22,581 nucleotides of DNA from Ophioceras dolichostomum (taxonomy: Eukaryota; Ascomycota; Sordariomycetes; Magnaporthales; Ophioceraceae): NCBI GenBank assembly GCA_003049485.1, contig PYST01000456.1, positions 1 through 22,581 of the forward strand, in the 5' to 3' direction. Under the pieces are notes generated by a model. The model saw only the letters and a program-made list of their open reading frames with translations, was not told the origin of the DNA and searched no databases. The position numbers and the translations under genes are program-made. Shown one piece after another: positions 1 through 9,046 of this stretch; the stretch's first letter is position 1, and every line of letters starts with the position of its first letter.

Positions 1-309
1 TCTCCGGTGAGGATCCAGGCCGGCATCTCGTTGGTGCCGGCCGAGGAGTCGGGCGCGTTTTGCAAGTAGCCGCTCACTCGGTGAAGCGTGACCCTCATCG
101 CACGGCATGGATAGCATTGTGCTGTTAGTTGACGGCACTGAAGAGTTTAAGCTCGCGATCAACACGCCGTTTGCCTCCACCTTATCGCGAATACGGCGTT
201 TTTTTGCTTTGGCGGGCGAATTGTCGTCAAGAGGCAGCGCCTGGAGGCCGCTCCCTTCAGCAAACCCATCGTCCGTACCACGCGCTGAGCGTTTCTTATT
301 GGAAGTCAT
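1..309 (-). CDS. Unrecognised protein, N-terminal part (runs off left edge)
   Basis: The minus strand is open from an ATG at 307-309 to the window edge, 103 codons without a stop, so the 3' part lies outside. The start is chosen because its context is CAAAATGAC (A at -3, usual for fungi) and an in-frame TAG lies 18 codons upstream at 364-366. The visible protein is polar. It has a basic cluster KAKKRRIRDK at about residues 34-43, a likely nuclear localisation signal, then a Ser/Thr/Asn-rich stretch and a second basic segment from about residue 80 (ERLLAKRARLLGRHQR). No domain is recognisable in this part. A nuclear or DNA-binding protein would fit, but that is inference. An overlapping minus frame starting at 98 is also open to the edge, so the frame is probable, not certain. 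Upstream lies the hairpin-rich segment, so the gene could belong to a mobile element. Confidence 0.5.
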   Translation of the reverse strand, partial: MTSNKKRSARGTDDGFAEGSGLQALPLDDNSPAKAKKRRIRDKVEANGVLIASLNSSVPSTNSTMLSMPCDEGHASPSERLLAKRARLLGRHQRDAGLDPHRR

Positions 310-720
310 TTTGGAGACTTTTCGCCTAAAGGCAGGTCGGGGAACTGCTGGAAGCTTGGGCCTCTATGTCGATTGATTCACATATGCTAAGAAGAATTGT
401 GCTGAGGCTGGGGAGGGCAAATCTCGTTAATATCGACGGGATGCAGCTCAGACCGGTATTAGAGCCCGCCGCGGACTACGATTTCCCGATTGGAGCTTGT
501 GTAGAAAACAGCGTGTATGGTGGGTTTTCAACAACCTACGACAAAGATGGAAAGGCTCAAGGCGCTCAGAGTAGGCGACTTCAGCCGCTCAGGCAAGAAG
601 CGGGGTCATCCCACCTTGCCTTTCTTACCATTCATTGCCTCTGCTACCACTCGCCATTTCCTGGCCTAGCACCAGCCTTGCCATTTACGAGACCAAAAAT
701 GCGACTTGTTACAGCGCGGT
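310..720. other. Upstream region of the left-edge gene, no gene seen
   Basis: This stretch separates the start codon at 309 from the first large hairpin at 721. Its leftward part would be the 5' leader and promoter of the minus-strand gene. I see no clear TATA box. Two plus-strand frames are open here (107-376 and 366-761), but neither shows a recognisable domain and one lies antisense to the partial gene, so they are not called. Confidence 0.4.
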
Positions 721-762
721 ATCAATTGGGCGCACCGACTAAAAGGTGCGTGGCCAATTGAT
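721..762. repeat. Two-step hairpin (9-bp outer, 6-bp inner stem)
   Basis: The outer arms are ATCAATTGG at 721-729 and CCAATTGAT at 754-762. The inner arms are CGCACC at 731-736 and GGTGCG at 745-750, around an 8-nt loop. A 1-nt/3-nt internal bulge separates the two stems. All paired bases match perfectly. It abuts the next inverted repeat with no gap. Confidence 0.8.
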
Positions 763-833
763 AGAGCTCCCAGAGAGATCAAGTCGGTAGACTTGATATT
801 CTCGTCCTTTTTGCTCAAGCGGGTGGGAGCTCT
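763..833. repeat. 71-bp foldback with a nested hairpin
   Basis: Perfect 10-bp terminal inverted repeats, AGAGCTCCCA at 763-772 and TGGGAGCTCT at 824-833, enclose a second perfect hairpin: ATCAAGTC at 778-785 and GACTTGAT at 790-797 with a GGTA tetraloop. The size and terminal inverted repeats would suit a tiny foldback or MITE-like element, or a structured transcript. No target-site duplication could be assigned. Confidence 0.75.
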
Positions 834-927
834 TTGTGCTATGTCGTGACAGTTTGTTTCTATTTAACTTGTGTTGCAAGGTTGAGGGTAACTCATCTTG
901 ACCAACCCTTTATGTTGATTGCGTTGA

Positions 928-948
928 CTGATGATCACCAATCATCAG
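928..948. repeat. Perfect 8-bp hairpin
   Basis: CTGATGAT at 928-935 pairs with ATCATCAG at 941-948 across a 5-nt loop, CACCA. Confidence 0.75.
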
Positions 949-960
949 AGTTGTTGACCG

Positions 961-988
961 CAGAGCCTCGAGTGACTACGAGGCTCTG
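961..988. repeat. Perfect 10-bp hairpin
   Basis: CAGAGCCTCG at 961-970 pairs with CGAGGCTCTG at 979-988 across an 8-nt loop, AGTGACTA. It is the most GC-rich and probably most stable hairpin of the cluster. Confidence 0.8.
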
Positions 989-1050
989 GCCAAGTCACAA
1001 CGTCAACGACTATGTCAACGATTGCCTCCGTTACTATTATCAACCTTTTG

Positions 1051-1073
1051 CCTCTCTTGTACTTAAAGAGAGG
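1051..1073. repeat. Perfect 8-bp hairpin over a TATA-like site
   Basis: CCTCTCTT at 1051-1058 pairs with AAGAGAGG at 1066-1073 across a 7-nt loop, GTACTTA. The loop and right arm together form the TATA-like TACTTAAAG. Confidence 0.7.
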
Positions 1074-1177
1074 GATTCTCCTTTTGTCTCTTCCATAGAA
1101 CCTAGCTTAGAACAAGAACGAAACAATTGAACTTGCTTTGGCAACCCCCTCTCATACCGCACGCGTGCAAGCGCTTT

Positions 1178-2146
1178 CTACCTGGGCCTTCTAACATAAG
1201 GAATATGGTCGCCGCGAGCCCACAGCGTACTGAAAATGAGCCGAACATCGGCTATAGTCATCTCGGTTTTTTTTTTGAATAATTGTTCCAGATTAAAACC
1301 AAACTCTGAGACGAGGTGCTCAGCGACCCGCTGCGCCGACCAGCCACGGTTTCGTAATTAGCAAAGCCGTTAAAAGGACGCAGGCGAGCGAAATGCACTA
1401 ACCGTGGGCACCTCCGACACGGGCTCTTCGCCTCTGTTACCGCCGTCCAACCTCCAGACATTCGCCCTGTCCGGGTCGCCTTACCTCTTTTTCTTGAGAA
1501 CGGTGGCGTCGGCCTCTAAAACCATACACTTCCAAAGCATATTGACGGTATAGGCCGTTTTGACCGACCACTCCATGACATATTCCTCCTCGTCAAGGGT
1601 CAGGCAAGGACATTCGGAGTATTGGACGTAGTCCAAGAGAAATGCCCGACAACAGTTTATCGCATTATTGTAGCTATCTAGATTTCAGCGGAGGCACAGA
1701 TCAGACCAGATACAGTCTGGTTCGATAGCCACAGAGTTAAAACAACTGGAAAGAGGTGGAAACAAGAGAGTCAGCAGTCGGCTAGAAGAAAGACGAAAAC
1801 AAGAGAAAAGGCAAAAGATGGGAGAACAAGCGCACCTTCTCCAAGCCCTCATCGCAACCGCTTTTGCCTGCCTCTACTTTTCGGTGGTGCGGCAGCCAAT
1901 GTCCGTCAGGGGTTCCTGAGTTAACCTCTTCAAGTTTTTGAAGGCATCCCTGCGCCTGGCCTCTTGCTGCTGCTTACGCCAGGCCTCGATGGGGCGGCTG
2001 GTGGCGACGAAAAGAGGCGGCATCGAGCTCTCCAGCGCGGCGCTTATCAGGGGCAAGGCTCGGGCGAAAGCGGTGGGAACGGCGACGACGAGCAGGAATG
2101 AGTGCCAAACTCGCCTGCTGCAAGCGGCGAGGCGAGCGCGCTGCCT
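1178..2146 (-). pseudogene. Broken DUF3435/FluG-like recombinase-family relic
   Basis: One minus-strand frame carries protein-like sequence over some 320 codons, interrupted by stops at 1874-1876, 1685-1687, 1481-1483, 1370-1372 and 1358-1360, and ended by TAG at 1178-1180. The first ATG is at 2021-2023. Coding-like blocks, in order: a basic helix-like stretch with EAWRKQQQEARRRDAFKNLK then LTDIGCRTTEK (before 1877); SYNNAINCCRAFLLDYVQYS with TAYTVNMLWKCMVLEADATV (1684-1484); EPVSEVPT (near 1410-1430); and HLVSEFGFNLEQLF with MTIADVRLIFSTLWARGDHI (1357-1181). The order and spacing recall the N-terminal half of fungal DUF3435/FluG-domain proteins, which are tyrosine-recombinase-like. That match is from memory only. 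Some stops may lie in introns: a GTTAGT...GCGCAG candidate of 72 nt, phase 0 at both ends, would remove the last two internal stops. The rest look like true damage. The catalytic C-terminal half is absent; the frame ends at the hairpin-rich segment. Confidence 0.5.
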
Positions 2147-2640
2147 TTAATACCGTGCGCCATCCCACCAAGCAGGCCGAAAGGTGTGCAAGGGGGCGAC
2201 GCGGCAGGAGGGGGCCAGCTTCCCTCCTCATCACCGTTTTCCAAGTGGAAAAGCGCAGGGGGCGAAACCAACGGCAGCGATGTGTGATATAGAAATGGAG
2301 GTTGACAACGGCAGGCGCTGGGTGTGAGGTGCAGGGCACTCAGGTCAGGTTGACTCGAGCACGGTGACGTCAGCACAACCGGCCGCATGTCAAATAGCTC
2401 ACTACTCGTCACTAGCTTTCCCCTCTTTCCTTCCATTCTCTCCTCACTCAGGAATCTTAAGTCCTTTCGTGCAGCTGATGGTGGCCTCGTGCCTCCCACT
2501 CTACTTCGTGATCGTGACACTGGGGTTCGGCGCGAGAGCGAAGTCGGCGGGTGGGGCGGGGCGGGGGCCGGTGATTGGGCGGGATTGGGCAGGGGTGTTC
2601 TCCCAAAACTAATCCGGCCCTCAGTAGCTTAACTAGGGGA
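2147..2640. other. Upstream of the relic; GC-rich, no supported gene
   Basis: This stretch lies 5' of the relic on its strand. A 157-codon minus frame (2047-2520) begins with GTG, is rich in Pro and Ser and shows no domain, so it is not called. The right part is strongly G-rich on the plus strand. Confidence 0.4.
2549..2594 (+). other. G-quadruplex-forming motif
   Basis: Four G runs, 2549-2551, 2553-2556, 2558-2561 and 2563-2567, are separated by single-base loops (T, C, C). This is the most favourable loop arrangement for an intramolecular quadruplex. Four further G runs follow up to 2594. Confidence 0.7.
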
Positions 2641-4560
2641 GAGCGGACGGGATTCCGTGTATTCTTCTGCGTATGGTCGTATGTGCCAAATTGAAGAGAG
2701 TCAGAGTTAGATATACCGTAAATTTTGATCTACCTCCCTTGCAAGGGTGCAAATAACCAGAGGTACATAGGTAGTGGCGTACACAAAGTGTACAGCATCA
2801 TCACCTGACGAAAGGGGAAACAACACATCAATCAACAACAATTTCCATTGCGTGGTTTCACTTTTTATACAACTTGACTAGCGTGCCTGGCCAGAGAGAC
2901 AGAGGGAGGGAGGGAGGGACCCGACCGATAACCACTCTTCGTGGCCAATCCGACCTTTCTTTTTTCCCTCTCCAACAGCACCGGAGGTACACCGGAGGCA
3001 CACCGGAGAGAAGGATGGCGGGGTGATGAGCTGATGATCCTGGTCAGTGATCCTGGCCAGTGGGATAATCTTGAGGTAGTAACGGCCGGTAGTCTGGAGG
3101 AGGGCGGGCAGTTTGTGAGAGTTGGCAAAGAAAGCAGAGCCACCAGACCATCGTGACCCCATGGAATCCGTACAGAAGAACCCTGCGTGACCCCAGATGG
3201 ACGGGTGAGAGATGGCACTCACACGCACACACACATTCGGGTAGGCATCTAGGTATGTAGACAGAGCACCAACCTAGGCACCACTAGGTGCACAGAATCG
3301 CACAAGAACCAATCCTCATGATACAGCTTGTCCGCGCTCATACAAGGACGGGTCGGAGAAGTGGGAAAGGAAGGGCAACACATCATACATATAGGGGTGG
3401 TAGATGAGGTACGTTGCCCATTTCCTACGACGAGGGGACCCAGGGCTGCCCAGGGCTGCCTGGTGTATCATACAGCTGATACTCTACATAGTATACGCCT
3501 TGGGCTTTGGCACTATAGTGGGACAAAGAGGAATACGTCTAGGTAAATGTCTCGAATCGAAGGATGGAAGCACTAGGACCTTCCAGGTCACCAGTCACCA
3601 GCGGCAAGCTTAGTGGTCCAAGTAAAGGTACCTACCTAGGTAGGTAGACAACAGGCTGGGGAATCAAGATTCCTCTACGCACGGATCTGCGTAGTGTAGT
3701 CCAGCGACGCAGCACGCGGTAGTGTAAGCAAGTATGTAGGTACGGAGATAGGAAAGTTGGCTGTTGGCCACCCATCATCTTCTTACTGCAGCCATAGAGC
3801 CAACCTGCCTGCCCGACTCTACCTTGCTGCGTCGAAGCCCACATACCAACCTTCGTAGATAAATAGAAGTCAGCGAGAACGATAGCATCCATCTCCTCCC
3901 CAGGTGGTGGTGGTACACACTGAGTCACCACACCCTCTTTGATGATATGGACAAATTGATTGAAGGGACTACCGGTACCTAGGCAGTTAGGTAGTCCAGT
4001 CCCACCATAGTCATGTGTTCACCAACGGATGAGTGCGTAAAACGAGAGGGATGTGGACGGCCGGGCGCCGGAGAAGAGACTCTATCTTCCCACCCAACTA
4101 GCGTTAGCACCCACATCTGTACTTAGGTACTTACTTGGTAGGTGTGTGGGGTATGTGTCTCTCAGTTTCTCGAAACCTCCCCCTCCAGCTTCTTCTAGGT
4201 TTCGCTTTCTTCTATCCGCTTCCTCCCTTACCCCAGCCCAGCTGTGCGACGCAAGGACAGAATGTCTGTTGCACAAACTAGGTGCTTTTAGTGCGTCTGG
4301 AAAAGGAAGGTGGCACGGCAAAGTGAAGCAAGTAGAGAGGGGAGGGATTGGAAGGGAAGGGAAAGGAAAGGATATGAAAAAAGTAGAGGAAGAGCAAGGG
4401 ATGAGGAAGAAGCTGGCTCGTGTGCACCCACCTGCTTTTTTCCGTTGGGTCGTCTAGGCTCGACATCTTACACAAGGGCTATGTACTATCCTCTGAGGTA
4501 TTCTGAGTATTATCGTGCATATATCTCTTGAGATGGACCTGTAGCCGGCGGAGGAGAAGG
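2641..4560. other. Gene-poor intergenic DNA
   Basis: Every frame is broken and I found no exon with protein-like composition. Contents seen: an imperfect 11-bp tandem repeat at 2979-3010 (unit near CACCGGAGGTA), a near-duplicate GATCCTGGYCAGT pair near 3035-3060, a 10-nt GGGCTGCCCA duplication near 3440-3460, TAGGTA-type motifs (3240-3300, 3629-3646, 3970-3995, 4121-4142) and a nearly pure purine tract at about 4325-4412. Confidence 0.5.
3629..3646. repeat. 18-bp perfect palindrome of the TAGGTA family
   Basis: TACCTACCTAGGTAGGTA is its own reverse complement over all 18 bases. It is the longest member of a motif family scattered over the whole window (see also 8738-8763, 15696-15750, 16084-16110 and 17710-17735). 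Confidence 0.85.
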
Positions 4561-5287
4561 CGAGGAGAGGGTGTCGTGTCGTGTCGCGTGGCCCCATCGC
4601 CCTTCGTGATAGTGTCGCATTGCATCTCGGTCGCCCTCCCTGTGGACATGCTGTAGATGTTTTTCAGCTCCTACGAGTATTTACCTGCCAGGGTGGTAGT
4701 CACATAGCAAGGGTGAAAGAGACAGATGTCCAGTGGACAACCAGGGTAGCATGAAAAGGGTGGATTATGTGTGTGGGTGGTTTCGTGTTGTCGTCGTCGT
4801 CCCGATCGCTCCTCTCCCTCCCTCCCCCCTTTCCCACCCGACTTGCCCGACGTAGCAGTTTGAAATAGATTCATGGACGGAACTACCCGTAACCGTACTA
4901 TCAAATCAGCGTGAGGGCATGCCTTCTATACACCCATATCCCTCGGGTCTGTGGCAGCACGCCTCTACCCCCTTCCATGTTCCCCGGCCCTCCTTACGCC
5001 AGCTACCCTATCCCTGCTGGCCCCCATCCGTTGATATGAGAACTCTTTCCCTTCTTCCATTCTAATCACTCTACCTCCTTTCCACGCCCTGCCTGGCTGT
5101 TCGCCCCCGTCCACTCATCTAGTTGTCGCACCGCGAACTGAGACTAGTGGCTAGAGGTGAGTGGTCGTCGGTTCGTGAACGAGGAACAGCGAAACAGTGA
5201 GGACTCATTTGATGAATTTGGTGGGGAAGTGGCACATAGCCAGCCACTAGGCCTCGAATAAAGCAAGCGGAGGTCGGAGACAAGGAC

Positions 5288-5317
5288 GACGACGGCCGAT
5301 GAGACGACGGCCGATGA
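5288..5317. repeat. Exact 15-nt tandem duplication
   Basis: GACGACGGCCGATGA is present at 5288-5302 and again, unchanged, at 5303-5317. It lies in noncoding DNA. Confidence 0.85.
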
Positions 5318-7040
5318 TCGTGTATAGGCCTAGAAGGATAGATACGTGGATGGATGGATAGATGAGAAACACGGGTTATCGTCTCGATGTTGGGATGGTA
5401 GACCGTGATGCGAGACCTGGTCCGACTCGACAATCACATTGTCCGACCCAGGGCGAGCGGACGACCGGAATGGAGGACAATATGGACGAATGAGGAGAGG
5501 CGGGGTGGCAGGGGGAAAAGCCAGTGTGGGTTGAGAGACTGGACTAGACTGGGCGTAGAGAGGTAGTGAGTGATGATACCTCTGTGCATCTCCTATGCTC
5601 TCCGTTACCCTCCGGTCTCATGACGATGAGCCTGCGGATCTATTGGGGGAAGGCAGAGACCTAACAGCACGGGTATGGCTATGCCAGCATGGCTACGAAA
5701 GTAGGGGTGTGCAGATATGAGGGGCGCACGTTGCTCTCTCCTCCCACGAGGAAGACATGGAGCAGACATGGAGCAGGGCAGAAGAGAATGACAGAAGACG
5801 GCCCCCCCTCCCCCTCATCCTGGCAAGTGGCCGGCCGGGGAAGCAAGTAGACTGCTTCCTTGTGCGTCGACGATAGAAACAGAAGCCGAGGACGATGAAG
5901 AAAGCTAGAGGAAGACAGGAGCAGGAGAACTAGAGACGTAACACGAAGGCATGTGGAGCAACGACCCAGTCAGACCCAGTCAGGGTTGGACAAGCGGCGT
6001 GTCGCCTACCCACCGTACGAAAAAGAAAAGGAAAGAAGAAGAGAGAGAATAAAAAAGAGGGCTTGCCAAGTCGCTGCCACGAGGGCATCGATGTGTTGCG
6101 ACAAGGGTCTGAGAAGATAGAAGGGGAGAGGGGGAAACAACGGCTCTAGCGTGCAGCGCGCTCCCCAATGAGAAGGCCGGGAATTGATTAAGAGGAGGCA
6201 CACAGGAAACTCGTATCGGAGACATTGTGTAACACGGTAGGGAAGGTCGTCGGCCATCCACATCTTTCTCGCTGTCTTCCTTTCCAGCCTACCAGAGAAG
6301 TCGATCGAAGCTGGAACAGACGCACCCACAAACGCTTCCCTGCCTGCATGCATGTACAGAGGTACTTACCTACCTCCCCACGCCCTCCTCATGCCATGAT
6401 CCGTATCATGCTCCCTAGTCCTAACCCCGGGCCACACGGGCAATGGAATGCTATGCTATGCTATGCACCCCCCCTCCCATATCTCGGAAAGTGAGGGACG
6501 GAGAGATTTAGAGACGAAAAGAGTGGGTGTGCACGTATCTGCAAGGAGGACCTCCATGCTCGGCTGCTGGCACTGGCGGACATCATTCTAGAAAAATACG
6601 CACAAGGACGGAATCCAAAACGGACAAGGCCGGAGCTGAAATGGAAAATATCGAAATGCGTCTGCATGTGTCTGCCCCGTTACGGACCTTGGGGTGCCAT
6701 GTAAGGGGTGCTTGCTTGTGCAGGTGCATACATGCCAGGTGCATGCAGAGAGTCCTGTCAAGCTGGTCCCGCCAGCCCAGCCAACAAAGCCAGCCACACC
6801 ACTACCTGCTCAGGCTTGAATTTGCGAAGCTTGTTTGATGTATTCCGTGCGGAAATATGCTTGCTTGCTTCGGTCTCGTTCCTCACTTGGAGCGGACTTT
6901 CCGGGGTCGGGTCGAGACTGTACTAGCTACCACGTACATGTAGGAAGAATTCCTGTCCACCCCTCTGGTCACATGGGAATGGAGTTATGAGATAGATGAG
7001 ATGGAAGGGATGAAAAGACATCACGCCCAATACCAACCTC

Positions 7041-7070
7041 AAGCCCAAGCCCGAGCCCGAGTCCAAGCCC
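7041..7070 (+). repeat. Hexamer array (AAGCCC/GAGCCC)
   Basis: Five contiguous 6-nt units: AAGCCC twice, GAGCCC, GAGTCC, AAGCCC. The surrounding frame is short and shows no domain, so this is probably a noncoding microsatellite. Confidence 0.75.
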
Positions 7071-7600
7071 AAAAACCCCCTGAATTTCGGGAAAGCCGTT
7101 TCTTCTTGGGTCCCCTCCCCCTAGTCAGGAACACGACGAGGGCACTCTCGCTCAGGGTAGGAACGAGAAGCTGCTACGCTACGCGTGGAACGTAAATGAG
7201 CAGACAGAAAGCATATGCTGAAAGCCCACCCTCTCCCTCTTCGTTCTTTCACAACCAATCTACCTTGCAAGCTCGTCTCTTGTCCCTGTCTACCTCGGAG
7301 AATGCGCGCTTGGTCATGCAAACAAGGCCACACAAGAGGGGCAAAAAAGAACCATGTCGTAAAACGACAAGAAGTGTATTCCGTTACGGGAAGGGGGGCG
7401 TTTTGCCAGAAAGCGTCCAAAAGCCGCCCCCGTATTCCCCTCCGTCTCCCTCCGTACCTTTCTATGCATGTATTCCTTAGAACCACCAAAGAAGAAAATC
7501 GACGAGAGAGCTCTAAACCGAACGGGGTATTCCGTTCGCTGATCAGCCCAGCCCAGCCAGCCCAAAAAGCAGCCCCAAAAATGCAGTGGAAGCAGTAGCA

Positions 7601-8456
7601 TGCAAGTAATCCCTAGCGTCGTCTATGTATTTCCCCAGTGCCCTCAGTGCCTTGTAGCCCATCACCAACCCATCATCCATCTTTTTAACTTAGTAACCGA
7701 TGATATCGACGTACCACATACCAGCCAGTACCCCCATCCATGCAATGCCCTAATCAAGGAAAAAAAAAGAGAATGTTAAATACACCCCTCACTTATCCAG
7801 CCCTTAACGCAAAACGCAACGCAAACGAGGCAATGTGGAGTCAGCTGCGTGCCTGGAAGAAGGGGAGAGAATCCGAATAGGACGGTACGGTGTGGGTTCA
7901 AGATACAGCTGGAGATATGTGCATCCTGGACACGATAGACAGCAAGGGCCACAAAAAAGAAAGAAAGAAAGAGGAGGTGAGATTGAAGAGAAGAACAAAG
8001 GGAAAAAGAAAAAAGCGAAAAGAAAAAGGGAAGAAGAAAACAAAGGAAAGTATATGCAAGATGATATATGCGAAGGGAACACTGCCGCAAGAACCCGCAA
8101 GCCATGTATGTAGGCACGCATGTACGTGTATGCTGCGTGTCGCAGTGTCCCCTTCTCCTTCTCGCCCTCCCTATCCCTTCCCTTCTCCTTCTTTCTTTCG
8201 CCGGCCGGGGGAGCCGGGAAAAGAATTTGTTTTAAAAAAAGGAAGTCAAGGGAAGAAGGAAGGGAGGAAAAGTAAAGGGAACGGGACAGGGAAAATATAG
8301 ACAGCGTGCCTCCATGCGTGCAGAAATGTACAGCATGCATAGGTACGTACATACATACATGCGTGCGGGTACGACGGCTTGCGGCAGAGAAGGAAGGACG
8401 GCAGCAGCTAGCGTTGCGTGTATGTGTTGTGTGTGCTGTGGGTATCCGCTTTATAG
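7601..8456. other. Alternating purine and pyrimidine blocks
   Basis: The plus strand has an almost pure purine block at about 7949-8050, a pyrimidine block at about 8148-8203 and a second purine block at about 8225-8295. The pyrimidine and second purine blocks are imperfectly complementary and could fold back on each other. A 306-codon minus frame (7804-8724) spans them, but its translation is mostly Ser, Leu, Phe, Pro and Tyr-Leu-Pro-Thr repeats dictated by the simple sequence, so no gene is called. Confidence 0.5.
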
Positions 8457-8457
8457 C

Positions 8458-8554
8458 TAGGTAGGTAGGTAGGTGCTTTCGCCGTGCTGCGTTGTCCTTT
8501 TTTCTTTCGTCTTCTCGTGTTTCCGGCAGATAGGTAGGTAGGTAGGTAGGTAGG
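8458..8554 (+). repeat. Two TAGG microsatellites flanking 56 bp
   Basis: TAGG is repeated four times at 8458-8474 (with one extra T) and six times at 8531-8554. It is the repeat half of the palindromic TAGGTACCTA motif found nearby. Confidence 0.85.
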
Positions 8555-8687
8555 GAGGGGCAGGTGTTGAGGTTGGAGAGTCGGGAGCGGCAGATGTAGT
8601 AGACGGAAGAAGAGGGAGAAGACGAGGAGGAGAGTAAAGGGGGCAGAGCGAGCGGCAGCGGCGGATGGCGGGCGGACATGAAACCAA

Positions 8688-8703
8688 CCTGCCTGCCTGC
8701 CTG
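8688..8703 (+). repeat. CCTG microsatellite
   Basis: CCTG is repeated four times, in noncoding DNA downstream of the BRCT gene. Confidence 0.8.
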
Positions 8704-8737
8704 GGTTGGGGAGGTAGGAGGCATCTTGGGTATCTCG

Positions 8738-8763
8738 TAGGTACCTATCTTATTAGGTACCTA
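8738..8763. repeat. Paired TAGGTACCTA palindromes
   Basis: Two copies of the 10-bp palindrome TAGGTACCTA lie at 8738-8747 and 8754-8763, separated by 6 bp. They are about 285 bp past the stop codon of the BRCT gene, so they may fall in its 3' UTR or terminator region. Function unknown. Confidence 0.8.
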
Positions 8764-8825
8764 CCGACGAAAGCCCTATTTGTCACGCAAGGCGGATAGT
8801 AGGTAGGCAGACCGGCAAGTAAGAG

Positions 8826-8841
8826 CAAGCAAGCAAGCAAG
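8826..8841 (+). repeat. CAAG microsatellite
   Basis: CAAG is repeated four times, in the 3' flank of the BRCT gene. Confidence 0.8.
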
Positions 8842-8928
8842 GTAGCAGGCTGCGTAGATAAGGAGCATGCCACTGGTCGTCGGCACTCCCGTCAAACGGC
8901 CGAGTGGCCGGGGCACGCCGGCAACATC

Positions 8929-8952
8929 GTGCTGGTGCTGGTGCTGGTGCTG
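8929..8952 (+). repeat. GTGCTG hexamer repeat
   Basis: GTGCTG is repeated four times without change, about 95 bp downstream of the BRCT stop codon, so probably inside the 3' UTR. Confidence 0.8.
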
Positions 8953-9046
8953 GCTCCAGGGGACGACGATCACCGTCTCTTTCCTTTCTCTGTCTATCTG
9001 TCCACGTACACACAACATAGAGGTATCCACCCACCCCATGCTTGCC

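Larger units (their letters stand above)
834..1177. mobile_element. Hairpin-rich LTR-like segment, degraded
   Basis: The segment begins near a near-palindrome TGTCGTGACA at 842-851, the kind of sequence seen at LTR ends. It contains a TATA-like TACTTAAAG inside the hairpin at 1051-1073, followed by short CT-rich and A-rich tracts that resemble an LTR leader. GTCAACGA occurs twice near 1002-1021, and its complement CGTTGAC lies at 922-928. A plus-strand frame is open through it (834-1130), but the translation has no recognisable domain. No TG...CA boundaries with a target-site duplication and no primer-binding site could be established, so the LTR reading is a guess from composition. The segment sits exactly where the recombinase-like relic on its right ends, as expected if it inserted into that gene. 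Confidence 0.25.
4561..7600. other. Gene-poor intergenic DNA with short tandem duplications
   Basis: I see no gene here. Several exact head-to-tail duplications occur: a 15-nt unit GACGACGGCCGATGA twice at 5288-5317, an 11-nt unit AGACATGGAGC twice at 5753-5774, a 10-nt unit GACCCAGTCA twice at 5963-5982, ATGCT three and a half times at 6448-6466, and a hexamer array (AAGCCC or close variants, five units) at 7041-7070. The open frames present are short, overlap on both strands and show no domain. Confidence 0.5.

Noticed and set aside
1..98. Alternative minus frame from an ATG at 96-98 to the edge
   Set aside because: Only 32 codons with a stop at 147-149 upstream; the frame from 309 is longer and has a better start context. 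It cannot be fully excluded without sequence to the left.
647..703. Minus-strand peptide with GARPG, like the catalytic Arg region of tyrosine recombinases
   Set aside because: Only 19 codons before a stop, and the flanking residues do not match what I recall of the family; likely chance.
707..851. 145-bp LTR in minus orientation (TGTCACGACA to TGTAACA)
   Set aside because: Ends look LTR-like, but there is no target-site duplication, no adjacent primer-binding site and no second copy in the window.
2047..2520. 157-codon minus-strand frame
   Set aside because: Begins with GTG, shows no domain, and overlaps the upstream part of the relic in a different frame.
7804..8724. 306-codon minus-strand open frame
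   Set aside because: Its composition is dictated by pyrimidine tracts and TAGG repeats (Tyr-Leu-Pro-Thr, Ser and Phe runs), with no domain; competing frames on the other strand are also open.
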